Source: an uncultured Clostridia bacterium
GTDB taxonomy: Bacteria > Bacillota > Clostridia > Christensenellales > Borkfalkiaceae
Direction: 5' to 3'
DNA: 40,295 nt
Assembly: GCA_904502225.1 (NCBI GenBank)
Contig: CAJGDO010000011.1
Location: forward strand, 1 to 40,295
In this document: piece after piece, positions 15,093 to 23,089 of the stretch
How the letters are laid out: every line of letters begins with the position of its first letter
Numbering within the stretch: position 1 is the stretch's first letter
Notes under the pieces: model-generated
What the model was told of the DNA's origin: nothing
What the model saw: only the letters and a program-made list of their open reading frames with translations
Databases searched by the model: none
Position numbers and translations under genes: made by a program

Positions 15093-15802
15093 CTTGCCAC
15101 CTTTAACGCTTCAACTAAATCGATTGCACCCGTGTAATAAGCCTTGCCTATAATCGCACCATAAATATCAATCTCTTTTAGCCTTTTAACGTCCTCAATA
15201 CTTGAAACGCCACCAGACGCAATGACGTTTATAGAAAGTTCACTTTTCAATTTTTTATATAACTCGTGGTTTGTGCCAAGCATTGCCCCGTCCTTACTAA
15301 TGTCCGTGCAAATTATGGTTTTAACACCTTCATCTTGCATTTTTTTGCAAAAATCCACGCCCGAATAAGCCGATTTTTCCGTCCAGCCCTTAATAGCCAC
15401 AAACCCGTCTTTAATGTCCACGCCAACGGCAATTTTATCGCCAAATTCTTTTATACAACTCTTCAAAAATTCAGGGTTTTCCACGGCAGAAGTGCCTAAA
15501 ATCACCCTATTAACGCCAGCGTTTAAGTATCTTTCAACAACCTGCTCGCTTCTAATCCCACCGCCAACTTCAACAAACGCATCAGTTGCGTTCACTAACC
15601 TTTTAACAGTTTCAATGTTTGGTGTTTGACCAGATTTTGCACCCTCTAAATCTACAACGTGCATACATTTTGCACCCTTATTATAAAAATCAAGTGCAAT
15701 CTCGGTTGGGTTTTCGCTATACACTGTCATTTGTTGATATTCGCCCTTAAAAAGCCTTACGGCTTTACCATCAAACAAATCTATTGCGGGAAAAAGTTTC
15801 AT
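15089..15802 (-). CDS. hisA: Phosphoribosylformimino-5-aminoimidazole carboxamide ribotide isomerase
   Basis: This is a 237-aa TIM-barrel isomerase that opens the ribose ring of ProFAR to make PRFAR. It starts MKLFPAIDLFDGKAVRLFKGEY with the catalytic Asp near residue 8. Phosphate loops are VEVGGGIRS and VIASGGVSSIEDV, with DISKDGAMLGTN holding the second Asp. It lies 1 bp after hisH and overlaps hisF by 4 nt. Confidence 0.97.
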   Translation of the reverse strand: MKLFPAIDLFDGKAVRLFKGEYQQMTVYSENPTEIALDFYNKGAKCMHVVDLEGAKSGQTPNIETVKRLVNATDAFVEVGGGIRSEQVVERYLNAGVNRVILGTSAVENPEFLKSCIKEFGDKIAVGVDIKDGFVAIKGWTEKSAYSGVDFCKKMQDEGVKTIICTDISKDGAMLGTNHELYKKLKSELSINVIASGGVSSIEDVKRLKEIDIYGAIIGKAYYTGAIDLVEALKVAR

Positions 15803-15803
15803 A

Positions 15804-16430
15804 TTATTTAATCTCCATTTGGCAGAACGCCCTTAAAATTTCAAGCCCAACTTTTCCGCTTTTTTCTGGGTGAAATTGACAGCCAAATACTTTACCGCTT
15901 TGCACGCTTGCCGTTAAGTCTGCACCGTACTCTGCCGTTGCAATAACGCTTTCATCACAGTTGGTTGCATAATAAGAGTGGACAAAATATACAAAATCGC
16001 CGTCGTTTATATTCTTAAACAACTCGCTCTTTGCTCTGTTTTTGTTGAACTTAAGAGCATTCCAACCTATGTGTGGAATTTTTAGGTCGGCCGGGATAAC
16101 TTCCTTAATAGGTCTTATCTCGCCTTTAATAAGCCCCAACCCCTTATGCTCGCCATATTCATAACTCTTTTCAAAAAGCATTTGCATACCAAGGCATATA
16201 CCAAGCAGTGGCTTACCCAACTTAACTTGCTCAATCAAAACTTCTTTAAGCCCGCTTTCAAAAAGTTTTTTTGATGCATCTTCAAAAGCACCAACACCCG
16301 GAAGAATTATTTTGTCCGCCTTTCTTATCACTTCAGCGTCGCCAGATGCTATTGCCTCTTGACCGATTGCTGAAAACGAACTGACAAGCGAGAAAAGGTT
16401 GCCCACGCCGTAATCGACAATTACAACCAT
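15804..16430 (-). CDS. hisH: Imidazole glycerol phosphate synthase, glutaminase subunit
   Basis: This 208-aa class I glutamine amidotransferase gives ammonia to HisF. The nucleophile is in PLLGICLGMQMLFE (Cys near residue 79), and the His-Glu pair is in CQFHPEKSG near the C-terminus. The gene starts in a TAATG junction with hisB, sharing one base. It forms a functional pair with hisF in this operon. Confidence 0.97.
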   Translation of the reverse strand: MVVIVDYGVGNLFSLVSSFSAIGQEAIASGDAEVIRKADKIILPGVGAFEDASKKLFESGLKEVLIEQVKLGKPLLGICLGMQMLFEKSYEYGEHKGLGLIKGEIRPIKEVIPADLKIPHIGWNALKFNKNRAKSELFKNINDGDFVYFVHSYYATNCDESVIATAEYGADLTASVQSGKVFGCQFHPEKSGKVGLEILRAFCQMEIK

Positions 16431-17017
16431 TAAAGCACCCCTTTGCTTGATGGAATTTTGCCATTTAACGCTGGGTCAATAGCAACCGCCTTTTTAAGCG
16501 TTCTTGCAAGGCTTTTGAAAATTCCTTCGATAATGTGGTGTGCGTTTGTGCCTGAAAGTTGCCTTACGTGTAAGGTTGCACCTGCATTATAGGCAAACGC
16601 AATCAAAAATTCTTGGACAAGTTCGGTGTCAAAATCGCCAACCTTGTTTTGTGAAATATTTATGTCTTGAACAAAAAAGCCACGGCCAGAAAGGTCAACT
16701 GCCGTTAAGATAAGTGCTTCGTCCATAGGCAAAGTAGTGTCGCCATACCTAACGATACCAGCCTTGTCTTTAAGTGCTTCCTTAAAAGCCATACCTAAAC
16801 AAATGCCAATATCTTCAACGGTGTGGTGATAATCAACATCAACGTCGCCCTTTGCTTTAACTGTCAAATCAAACATACCGTGTTTTGCTAAAAGGGTTAA
16901 CATATGGTCTAAAAAGCCACAACCCGTTTTAATTTCGGCTTTGCCGTTTCCGTCAAGGTTTAAACTTAACACGACGTTGGTTTCACCCGTCTTTCTTTTT
17001 ATCTCTGCCTTTCTCAT
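16430..17017 (-). CDS. hisB: Imidazoleglycerol-phosphate dehydratase
   Basis: This 195-aa manganese enzyme dehydrates imidazole glycerol phosphate. The paired metal motifs are complete: FLDHMLTLLAKHG and DYHHTVEDIGICLG in the first half, and ALIL...DLSGR and NAHHIIEGIFKSLAR in the second. It lacks the N-terminal phosphatase domain of the enterobacterial fusion, which fits the separate PHP phosphatase. It follows hisC directly. Confidence 0.97.
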   Translation of the reverse strand: MRKAEIKRKTGETNVVLSLNLDGNGKAEIKTGCGFLDHMLTLLAKHGMFDLTVKAKGDVDVDYHHTVEDIGICLGMAFKEALKDKAGIVRYGDTTLPMDEALILTAVDLSGRGFFVQDINISQNKVGDFDTELVQEFLIAFAYNAGATLHVRQLSGTNAHHIIEGIFKSLARTLKKAVAIDPALNGKIPSSKGVL

Positions 17018-18079
17018 TTAAATTTCCTCCAAAATTTCTTTTACTGCCAACACAAATTTTTGCATTTGTTCGGCACTTCCTATGCTTATTCTTATGTAAT
17101 TTTTAATTCTATCCACGTCAAAATGTCTAACTAAAATGCCTTTTTCTTTAAGTTTTAAGTATAGTTCTTTACCGCCTATCTTATCGGTCTTTGCAAACAA
17201 GAAGTTTGCCGATGAATTAGTTAAGGTAAAGCCCAACTTAATAAGTTCATTTTTTGTAAATTCTCTATCTCTAATAACCTTTTCACAGTTAGACTTAAAA
17301 TACTCTTTTTCTAAAATTGCACCTTTACCTATCCCAAGCGTAAGCCTATTGACGTTGTAAGGATTGGTTGAATATTTAATTCGCATAAGGTCGCTAATAA
17401 TATTTTCGTTAGCAACGCCAAAGCCAAGCCTTGCCCCAGCAAGCGAGCGTGATTTAGAAAAAGTTTGCGTTATCAATAAATTATCGTATTTATCTATAAG
17501 TTTAACCGCACTTTGCCCGCCAAAGTCTATATACGCTTCGTCAATTACTACAATGCGATTTGGGTTTGACTTAACCACCTTTTCAATTTGGTCAAGCGAA
17601 AGAAGAATTCCCGTCGGTGCGTTAGGGTTTGCTATAAACACCGTGCCGTTTTGGTTTATATAATCGTTTACGTCAATAGTAAAATCTTCTTTTAATGGAA
17701 TAATTTTACTTTCAATGCCGTTCACGTCTGCAAAAACTTTATAAAAACCGTAAGTAATGTCTGCAAAAACGGCTGGCGTGTTTTTATCGCAATACGCCAT
17801 AAACGCAAAGTTAAGCACTTCATCTGAACCGTTAGTTAAAATAACTTGGCTCTTTTTAACGCCCAACTCGTTTGCCACCAACTCGGTAAGTTCCTTGCAG
17901 TCTGGGTCTGGGTATAATTGAGCAATTTGTGCCTCGCTATTTGCAAACTCTATGCCCATCTTTGATGGTGGATATGGCGATTCGTTGGTATTAAGTTTTA
18001 TATACTCTCTTTCTTTTGGCTGTTCGCCAGGAACGTATGGCTTTAAGCCACTTATTCGTTCGTTCAAAAATCTACTCAT
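17018..18079 (-). CDS. hisC: Histidinol-phosphate aminotransferase
   Basis: This 353-aa PLP enzyme transfers an amino group to imidazole acetol phosphate. The PLP lysine is in QTFSKSRSLAGARLGFG; NTNESPYPPS, NPNAPTG and VIDEAYIDF are the usual fold-type-I landmarks. I prefer ATG 18079, ten bases after AAGG; a GTG at 18085 in the same frame is the alternative. With either start it overlaps the end of hisD, so translation is coupled. Confidence 0.96.
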   Translation of the reverse strand: MSRFLNERISGLKPYVPGEQPKEREYIKLNTNESPYPPSKMGIEFANSEAQIAQLYPDPDCKELTELVANELGVKKSQVILTNGSDEVLNFAFMAYCDKNTPAVFADITYGFYKVFADVNGIESKIIPLKEDFTIDVNDYINQNGTVFIANPNAPTGILLSLDQIEKVVKSNPNRIVVIDEAYIDFGGQSAVKLIDKYDNLLITQTFSKSRSLAGARLGFGVANENIISDLMRIKYSTNPYNVNRLTLGIGKGAILEKEYFKSNCEKVIRDREFTKNELIKLGFTLTNSSANFLFAKTDKIGGKELYLKLKEKGILVRHFDVDRIKNYIRISIGSAEQMQKFVLAVKEILEEI

Positions 18080-19352
18080 CTTCACTAAACCTTATGGTTG
18101 CACTTTTTGCGTGTGCTGATAATCCTTCCTTTTTAGCAAAATAATCTACGTTTAAATATAGTTCTTTTAAGTTTTGCTCTGTATAATAAACGTATTGTGT
18201 TTTCTTTATAAAGTCGTCAACTGAAAGTGGGCTTGAAAACCTTGCCGTTCCACTTGTTGGAAGTGTGTGGTTAAGCCCTGCCATATAGTCGCCAAGTGCT
18301 TCTGGGCAAAACCTGCCTAAAAACACCGAACCAGCATTGGTTATCTTTGACAAATATTCATATGCGTTATCTAAACAAAGTTCCAAGTGTTCTGGTGCAA
18401 TTTGGTTTGCCATTTCTATTGCACTTTCAATGTCCTTAACAATGATAATCTTTCCGTTTTGGTCGATTGATTCACGGGCAATTTCTTTTCTATCCAATTT
18501 ATCAAGTTGAACTTCAATTTCCTTTTGCACGTTCTTTGCCAAATCTTGGCTATCGGTGATTAAAACTGCCGATGCAAGTTTATCGTGTTCGGCTTGGGAT
18601 AATAGGTCTGCCGCCACCCACTTTGCGTTGCTGTTTTTATCTGCAACCACCATAATTTCGCTTGGACCTGCAATCATATCGATTGAAACCTTGCCAAACA
18701 CTTGTTTTTTTGCCGTTGCCACAAAGGCGTTGCCTGGGCCGACAATCTTATCAACCTTTGGGATACTTTCTGTTCCGTAAGCAAGTGCTGCGATTGCTTG
18801 TGCCCCACCCACTTTATAAATTTTATCAACGCCGGCAACAAAAGCCGATGCTAAAATTGCAGGATTGATGTTTCCATTTTTATCTGGTGGCGTGACCATA
18901 ACCACTTGTTTGCAACCTGCAATTTTTGCTGGGATTGCATCCATTAAAACGGTTGACGGATAAGATGCTGTGCCACCCGGAACGTATAGCCCAACCTTTT
19001 CGATAGGAATAACCTTTTGCCCTAAAATTATACCATTTTCTTGCCTAATTTCAAAGCCTTCTCTATATTGTTTTTTGTGAAAAGCATAAATATTTTGTTT
19101 TGCCTTTTCTAAAACTGATAAAAATTCCTTATCGCAACTGTTGACTGCGTTTTCGATTTCTTCCTTACTGACTAATAGGGCATTAAGTTGTGCTTTATCA
19201 AATTTTAATGCATATTCGTAAAGTGCTTTGTCGCCATTTGCCTTAACGTTTTCAATAATATCTTCAACAATTTTTTCCACGTCAACTTTTGGCTCTACCA
19301 CACAAAAGATTTCCTCTCTCGTATTTACGCCATCTTTAAGAATTTTAATCAT
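18072..19352 (-). CDS. hisD: Histidinol dehydrogenase
   Basis: This 426-aa zinc enzyme carries out the last two oxidations, from L-histidinol to L-histidine, using NAD+. The landmarks are LYVPGGTASYPSTVLM, the signature segment IDMIAGPSEIMVVAD, AEHDKLASAVLIT and the C-terminal GLNHTLPTSGTARF with zinc/substrate residues. The ribosome site GGAGAAG precedes ATG 19352, which overlaps hisG by 8 nt. Confidence 0.98.
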   Translation of the reverse strand: MIKILKDGVNTREEIFCVVEPKVDVEKIVEDIIENVKANGDKALYEYALKFDKAQLNALLVSKEEIENAVNSCDKEFLSVLEKAKQNIYAFHKKQYREGFEIRQENGIILGQKVIPIEKVGLYVPGGTASYPSTVLMDAIPAKIAGCKQVVMVTPPDKNGNINPAILASAFVAGVDKIYKVGGAQAIAALAYGTESIPKVDKIVGPGNAFVATAKKQVFGKVSIDMIAGPSEIMVVADKNSNAKWVAADLLSQAEHDKLASAVLITDSQDLAKNVQKEIEVQLDKLDRKEIARESIDQNGKIIIVKDIESAIEMANQIAPEHLELCLDNAYEYLSKITNAGSVFLGRFCPEALGDYMAGLNHTLPTSGTARFSSPLSVDDFIKKTQYVYYTEQNLKELYLNVDYFAKKEGLSAHAKSATIRFSEDE

Positions 19353-19986
19353 TTTTCTTCTCCGTTTGCTCTTTTAACTGTGCTGTGATTTTTTCTATAA
19401 TCTCGCTCTTAAACTTAAAGTTTGCCTTGTTTGCAATAAGCCTTGCAGAAATAGGCAAGAATTTTTCCACCACTTCTAACTTGTTTTCTTTTAGCGTTGC
19501 ACCCGTTTCAACAATATCGACGATAACGTCAGAAAGGTTTAGAATTGGTGCTAACTCTATCGAGCCGTTTAAGTGTATAACGTCAATCTCTCTGCCACGC
19601 TTTGCATAATAAGATTTTGCAATGTTGGCAAACTTGGTTGCAACAACAAGCGTTTTGCTTCTATCGTCAACAAAATCTGCTTTTGCCGCAACAGCCATAT
19701 GGCACTTGCCTATATCAAGGTCAAGCAGTTCATAAACTTCTGGGTTATATTCAAGCAAAATGTCCTTTCCTGCAACGCCTATGTCGGCTGCACCACGCTC
19801 AACGTAAATTGCAACGTCAGACGGCTTAACCCAAAAATACCTAACCCCAACTTCTTTGTTTTCAAAAATAAGTTTTCTGTTGTTTTCTTTTATTGATGGG
19901 CAAGGAAACCCCGCCTTTTCAAACATATCGTAAACCTTTTCGCCAAGCCTGCCTTTTGGCAAAGCCACGTTAAGAATAGAACTCAT
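19345..19986 (-). CDS. hisG: ATP phosphoribosyltransferase, short form
   Basis: This 213-aa enzyme joins ATP and PRPP in the first, committed step of histidine synthesis. It is the short form that lacks the regulatory C-terminal domain and needs HisZ, encoded just upstream. Visible motifs are NVALPKGRLGEKVYDMFEKAG at the start, AADIGVAGKDILLE and the PRPP loop DVIVDIVETGATLKENKL. An AAAGGAGAAAAC ribosome site precedes the start. It is 12 bp after hisZ. Confidence 0.97.
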   Translation of the reverse strand: MSSILNVALPKGRLGEKVYDMFEKAGFPCPSIKENNRKLIFENKEVGVRYFWVKPSDVAIYVERGAADIGVAGKDILLEYNPEVYELLDLDIGKCHMAVAAKADFVDDRSKTLVVATKFANIAKSYYAKRGREIDVIHLNGSIELAPILNLSDVIVDIVETGATLKENKLEVVEKFLPISARLIANKANFKFKSEIIEKITAQLKEQTEKKND

Positions 19987-19998
19987 TTGTTTTCTCCT

Positions 19999-21084
19999 TT
20001 ATAACTTGATAATCTGTTTATAGCGAACAGAACAAGGAATTTTCTTTTCACACAAAACGCTGTTGCCTTGTTCAACCAATTCATAAGCCATTTTTAGTGC
20101 TTGCTTTTTATCTGCGTTGCCATATTCGATAGCAACGTCCACGTCAAACTCTTTTTTGTTTTCGTTTAACTTTGAAAGTTCATCAAGATAAATCGCAAAG
20201 CCAATTGCACACGCACTTCTGTTCATTTTTGTCATAAGTTTATCATATTGCCCGCCAGATAAAATGCTGGTTGGAATTCCACTTATAAAGCCCTTGAACA
20301 CCAAGCCGTTGTAATAGTTTAGGTCGTTTACAACTGAAAAGTCCACGTTAATTTTATCGGCAACGTTAAGTTGGTTTAAACAATCAATCACGCTAAATAG
20401 TTTATCGATTGCTTGTTTGGTGTTCTCGTCAAGCGAGAAAGATAAAAGTGCGTTTTTAACCTTTTCTGGCTTGCCATAGGTTGAAACCAAACTTGTTAGC
20501 AAAAGTTTATCATTTTCACTAACCTTTTGCTCATCACAAACGCTTTCAACGCCCTTGACGTTCTTTTGTGAAAGATAATTTAATATTTGCTTTTTTGAAC
20601 TTTGCGAAAGACTTGCCTTATCAAATATAGCGTTAAGTATGTCAAGGCTTGAAATGTCTAAAACGTAATCATTTGAAACCGTTTGCAAACTTTTAACTGC
20701 AAGCATTATAACTTCGGTAATCGAATAATCGTCAATATCGCCAACGCACTCTAAACCCGTTTGCATAATTTCTTTAAAATTTTTCGTGCCTTTTGAAACC
20801 CTGTAAACGTTTTCGTTATAAAAGACCTTTTGCACGCTCTTTTCAGCGTCCTTTCCGTTTTTGATAATGGATAATGTGACGTCTGGCTTTAACGCCATAA
20901 GTTTTCCATCCGTGTCAGTAAAGGTTATAACGTTATCCGAAACCAAAAACTCTTTGTTTAATGCATAAAGGTCATATTCTTCAAACTTGCTCATCTTATA
21001 TTGAGCATAGCCATACTTTCCATAAAGTTCTCTTAAAGCAAAAACTGCCCTTTCATCATCTCTTAAAACTAAATCTAAACTCAT
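19999..21084 (-). CDS. hisZ: ATP phosphoribosyltransferase regulatory subunit HisZ
   Basis: This 361-aa protein resembles histidyl-tRNA synthetase but lacks tRNA-binding parts. It forms a complex with short HisG and passes on feedback inhibition by histidine. Visible are the motif-2-like stretch TFTDTDGKLMALKPDVTLSI, VYRVSKGTKNFKEIMQTGLECVG and LNYYNGLVFKGFISG, with ILSGGQYDKL near the end. The C-terminus after residue 330 is short. It is the first enzyme-related gene after yerC, 13 bp downstream of it, with GGTGGTGG as ribosome site. Confidence 0.93.
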   Translation of the reverse strand: MSLDLVLRDDERAVFALRELYGKYGYAQYKMSKFEEYDLYALNKEFLVSDNVITFTDTDGKLMALKPDVTLSIIKNGKDAEKSVQKVFYNENVYRVSKGTKNFKEIMQTGLECVGDIDDYSITEVIMLAVKSLQTVSNDYVLDISSLDILNAIFDKASLSQSSKKQILNYLSQKNVKGVESVCDEQKVSENDKLLLTSLVSTYGKPEKVKNALLSFSLDENTKQAIDKLFSVIDCLNQLNVADKINVDFSVVNDLNYYNGLVFKGFISGIPTSILSGGQYDKLMTKMNRSACAIGFAIYLDELSKLNENKKEFDVDVAIEYGNADKKQALKMAYELVEQGNSVLCEKKIPCSVRYKQIIKL

Positions 21085-21097
21085 ATTCCACCACCAA

Positions 21098-21373
21098 CTA
21101 CTTTTTAAGCACTATTTGATATCCGTTTTTGCCATACAACAAGCACTTGTTAACTCTGCTTATGGTCGCCGTGCTTGCCCCCGTCTCTTTTGAAATTTCT
21201 TGATAGTTTTTGCCTTGGCTTAAAAGTTTTGCAACTTCTAACCTTTGCGAAACGTCTTGCAACTCTTTTATAGTGCAAACGTCTTCAAAAAACTTTCTGC
21301 AATCTTCCTTGTCCTTTAATTTCAAAATGGCTTCAAAAAACTCGTCAAAATTTTTAATATCAAAATTTTCCAT
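21098..21373 (-). CDS. yerC: TrpR-like repressor YerC/HisR of the histidine operon
   Basis: This 91-aa protein belongs to the TrpR/YerC family. Its helix-turn-helix reads QRLEVAKLLSQGKNYQEISKETGASTATISRVNKCL (about residues 41-76). Comparative work on Firmicutes has assigned members at the head of his operons as histidine-responsive repressors, called HisR. Position first in this his operon, plus a palindrome overlapping its promoter (21412-21425), supports autoregulation of the whole operon. That histidine is the co-repressor is inferred. Confidence 0.88.
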   Translation of the reverse strand: MENFDIKNFDEFFEAILKLKDKEDCRKFFEDVCTIKELQDVSQRLEVAKLLSQGKNYQEISKETGASTATISRVNKCLLYGKNGYQIVLKK

Positions 21374-21409
21374 AACATTTTCCTTATTTTAACTTTTTAT
21401 TGCTTTATC

Positions 21410-21438
21410 ATTTTAGCACGCTAAATTGTTAAAGTCAA
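21410..21438 (-). promoter_or_regulatory. Histidine operon promoter with palindromic operator
   Basis: On the minus strand, TTGACT (21433-21438) and TAAAAT (21410-21415) have a 17-bp spacer. The palindrome TTTAGCACGCTAAA (21412-21425) covers part of the -10 and the spacer, as expected for a repressor site. Confidence 0.75.
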
Positions 21439-21534
21439 CTGTTTTTTATCAATTTTCTAATTTAAAACTAAAAAGTTTATACTTTAAGCACTTATTTGTG
21501 TTGAAAATTTACAATTTTTGGATAAGAGCATTTA

Positions 21535-21573
21535 AAAATTCAAAAAGCAATAAACGTTGTTTATTGCTTCCTG
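21535..21573. repeat. 39-bp direct repeat, copy 1, with internal palindrome
   Basis: Identical in sequence to 21682-21720. It contains the stem AGCAATAAAC-GTT-GTTTATTGCT. The two copies start 147 bp apart. Confidence 0.85.
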
Positions 21574-21681
21574 CACGCCTTTGCCGTACTTTTATAATGG
21601 GCTTAGTGCTCAGTAGCGAAGCGTATGAGAAGGAAGCAAGTTTTATGTTGTAATTTTTCATTTATTGATTAATTTGCTTTT

Positions 21682-21720
21682 AAAATTCAAAAAGCAATAA
21701 ACGTTGTTTATTGCTTCCTG
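21682..21720. repeat. 39-bp direct repeat, copy 2
   Basis: Second copy of the repeat at 21535-21573, with the same 10-bp palindrome. It is followed by the AT-rich stem that encloses the orphan hairpin. Confidence 0.85.
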
Positions 21721-21940
21721 AATAATATATGATAAGGGGGAAAATGATGAGCATTTTTAATGCCAAAAGGCAGTTCCTTTTGACATTAATAATATACATT
21801 ATTCGACAGTTTTTGTAAAGCGATTTTAACACTTTTTTATAATATTTTTGAAAACTTTTAACACCTTTTTTTGCCAGAGTTTTGCTTTGTTATAATTTTT
21901 CATTTATTGTTATATCATAACAAATTAGATAGTGTAAATT

Positions 21941-21973
21941 AAAAAGGAAAACCGTTTTAGGTTTTCCTTTTTT
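21941..21973 (-). terminator. Terminator after the DUF1292 gene
   Basis: AAGGAAAACC (21944-21953) pairs with GGTTTTCCTT (21960-21969), flanked by A-run and T-run. It is 12 bp past the DUF1292 stop codon. Confidence 0.85.
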
Positions 21974-21984
21974 GTTAGTTTTTA

Positions 21985-22371
21985 CTATTTATCGGTTTCT
22001 AAACTCATTGCTTCATCAGCAAGTTCGTCTTCTTCTAAAATTCTGCAGAACTCTTCGAAAACTTCGTCTAAAATTGCTTCGTCTTCAACAGGGAGAAGTT
22101 CAGCAGTTTCTTCATCGTCACCAGAAAGTTCAAAAATAATCATATCGTCATCTTCGATACCTTCAATTTGTTCAGCAGGTTCAAATGCTGAATAATTTTT
22201 GCCCTTATATTCAATAGTGCCAATAAAATAAAATTTGAGTTTTTTGCCATCGTCTGTGATAAGTTCAATTGGTTCATCACAACCACAATCACATTCTTCG
22301 TGTTCACATTCGCATTCAGCGTGGGTGTGTTCATCACAACCACAAGTGCATTTCTTTTCTTTATCGCTCAT
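21985..22371 (-). CDS. DUF1292 family protein with Cys-rich N-terminus
   Basis: This 128-aa protein has a DUF1292 (YrzB-like) domain from residue 35 or so (IELITDDGKKLKFYFIGTIEYKGKNYSAFEPAEQ), ending in a very acidic tail. The first 33 residues are a Cys/His/Asp/Glu cluster (CTCGCDEHTHAECECEHEEC...) with eight cysteines and two histidines, which could bind a metal; that extension is an addition to the usual domain. It overlaps ruvX by 4 nt and is preceded by AAAGGAGAT. The pairing of ruvX with yrzB is the normal Firmicutes order. The function is unknown. Confidence 0.88.
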   Translation of the reverse strand: MSDKEKKCTCGCDEHTHAECECEHEECDCGCDEPIELITDDGKKLKFYFIGTIEYKGKNYSAFEPAEQIEGIEDDDMIIFELSGDDEETAELLPVEDEAILDEVFEEFCRILEEDELADEAMSLETDK

Positions 22372-22808
22372 AATAAATCTCCTTTATTTAACTTTCTATT
22401 TTTGTCGTTTAAAAATCCTTGCAAGATAGAGGCCGCCGCCAAACTATCGACAAATTGTTTTCGCTCTTCCCTACTTTTGCCTTGTGAAATCAAAGTTTCT
22501 TCGGCTTCAATTGACGTGCACCTTTCGTCCACCGAAAAAATTTCAATTTTAAGAAGTTCGGAAAGTTTGTCAATAAAAAACTTTGCCCTTGTAGTTTGTA
22601 TAGAATCCGTCCCATCAAAATTAACAGGAAGTCCACAAACAAGTGCGGTTGCACCTTTTTCTTTAACCAAAAACGCAATATGCTCTAAATCGGTTTTTAG
22701 GTTTTTTCTGTTATAGGTTTCAACCGGCAAAGAGTACGTGTTAAACGGGTCAGAAACCGCAACGCCTATTCTTTTATCGCCTATATCCAAACATAAGAAT
22801 CTTTCCAC
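22368..22808 (-). CDS. ruvX: Holliday junction resolvase-like protein RuvX (YqgF)
   Basis: This 146-aa RNase H-fold nuclease is implicated in 16S rRNA 5'-end maturation and anti-termination. It begins MERFLCLDIGDKRIGVAVSDP with the first catalytic Asp at residue 8, and later has VCGLPVNFDGT and VDERCTSIEAEETL. Translation starts at GTG 22808. There is no ribosome site: a TATAAT box ends only 6 nt before the GTG, so the mRNA looks leaderless. The usual upstream neighbour (IreB-type gene) is absent; instead the island at 22859-24835 begins 50 bp upstream. Confidence 0.95.
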   Translation of the reverse strand: MERFLCLDIGDKRIGVAVSDPFNTYSLPVETYNRKNLKTDLEHIAFLVKEKGATALVCGLPVNFDGTDSIQTTRAKFFIDKLSELLKIEIFSVDERCTSIEAEETLISQGKSREERKQFVDSLAAASILQGFLNDKNRKLNKGDLL

Positions 22809-22814
22809 TTTTTT

Positions 22815-22844
22815 ATTATAACATATTTTTTATAAATAATGCAA
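22815..22844 (-). promoter_or_regulatory. Promoter of ruvX, giving a leaderless transcript
   Basis: On the minus strand, TTGCAT (22839-22844) and TATAAT (22815-22820) have an 18-bp spacer. The expected start site falls on the GTG codon at 22808. Confidence 0.65.
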
Positions 22845-22858
22845 TGATTTTAAAAATA

Positions 22859-22874
22859 AAAATGGCAGGGATTA
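22859..22874 (+). repeat. Left inverted end of the island
   Basis: Sixteen bases matching the complement of 24820-24835 with one mismatch. A hairpin follows at once: GTCGCT-A-TTCCC-TAT-GGGAA-G-AGCGAC. Confidence 0.75.
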
Positions 22875-22909
22875 GTCGCTATTCCCTATGGGAAGAGCGA
22901 CAACTAAAT

Positions 22910-23089
22910 AAATCCTTACGGATTTGTTATATTTGCTTACGCAAGTTATATTGCCTTACGGCAGTGATATTTGCCTAACGGCAAGTTAAGGATTTATTTA
23001 ATATAACTTTGACTGTAAGTCAAAATATAACTTTTAGACTTGCTCTAAAAATATAACTGTTTGCTATGCAAACAATATCACTTTACTAA
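22910..23089 (+). repeat. Array of palindromes separated by GTTATATT / AATATAAC units (copy 1)
   Basis: Short hairpins of different sequence (AAATCC-TTAC-GGATTT, TTGC-TTAC-GCAA, TTGCC-TTAC-GGCA, TTGCC-TAAC-GGCAA, TTGACT-GTA-AGTCAA, TTTTAGA-CTTGC-TCTAAAA, GTTTGC-TAT-GCAAAC) are separated by 8-nt spacers. The first half uses GTTATATT or GTGATATT and the second half uses their complements AATATAAC and AATATCAC. The whole array can thus fold into one long stem with side hairpins. Confidence 0.8.

Larger units (their letters stand above)
21439..21940. other. Gene-free stretch with repeats and an orphan hairpin
   Basis: No convincing coding sequence is present. It holds two 39-bp direct repeats (21535-21573 and 21682-21720), a 12-bp hairpin near 21759-21788 and a short repeat TAATTTTTCATTTATTG (about 21652-21668 and 21893-21909). 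The only plus-strand reading frame, 75 codons from 21426, starts in the his promoter and has no ribosome site. Confidence 0.6.

Noticed and set aside
22300..22716. 138-aa plus-strand frame over ruvX
   Set aside because: Mirror frame of ruvX and the DUF1292 gene; no start signals.
22910..23089. CRISPR array
   Set aside because: The repeated units are only 8 nt and invert halfway; the spacers are palindromes of 12-17 nt; no cas gene is in the window.
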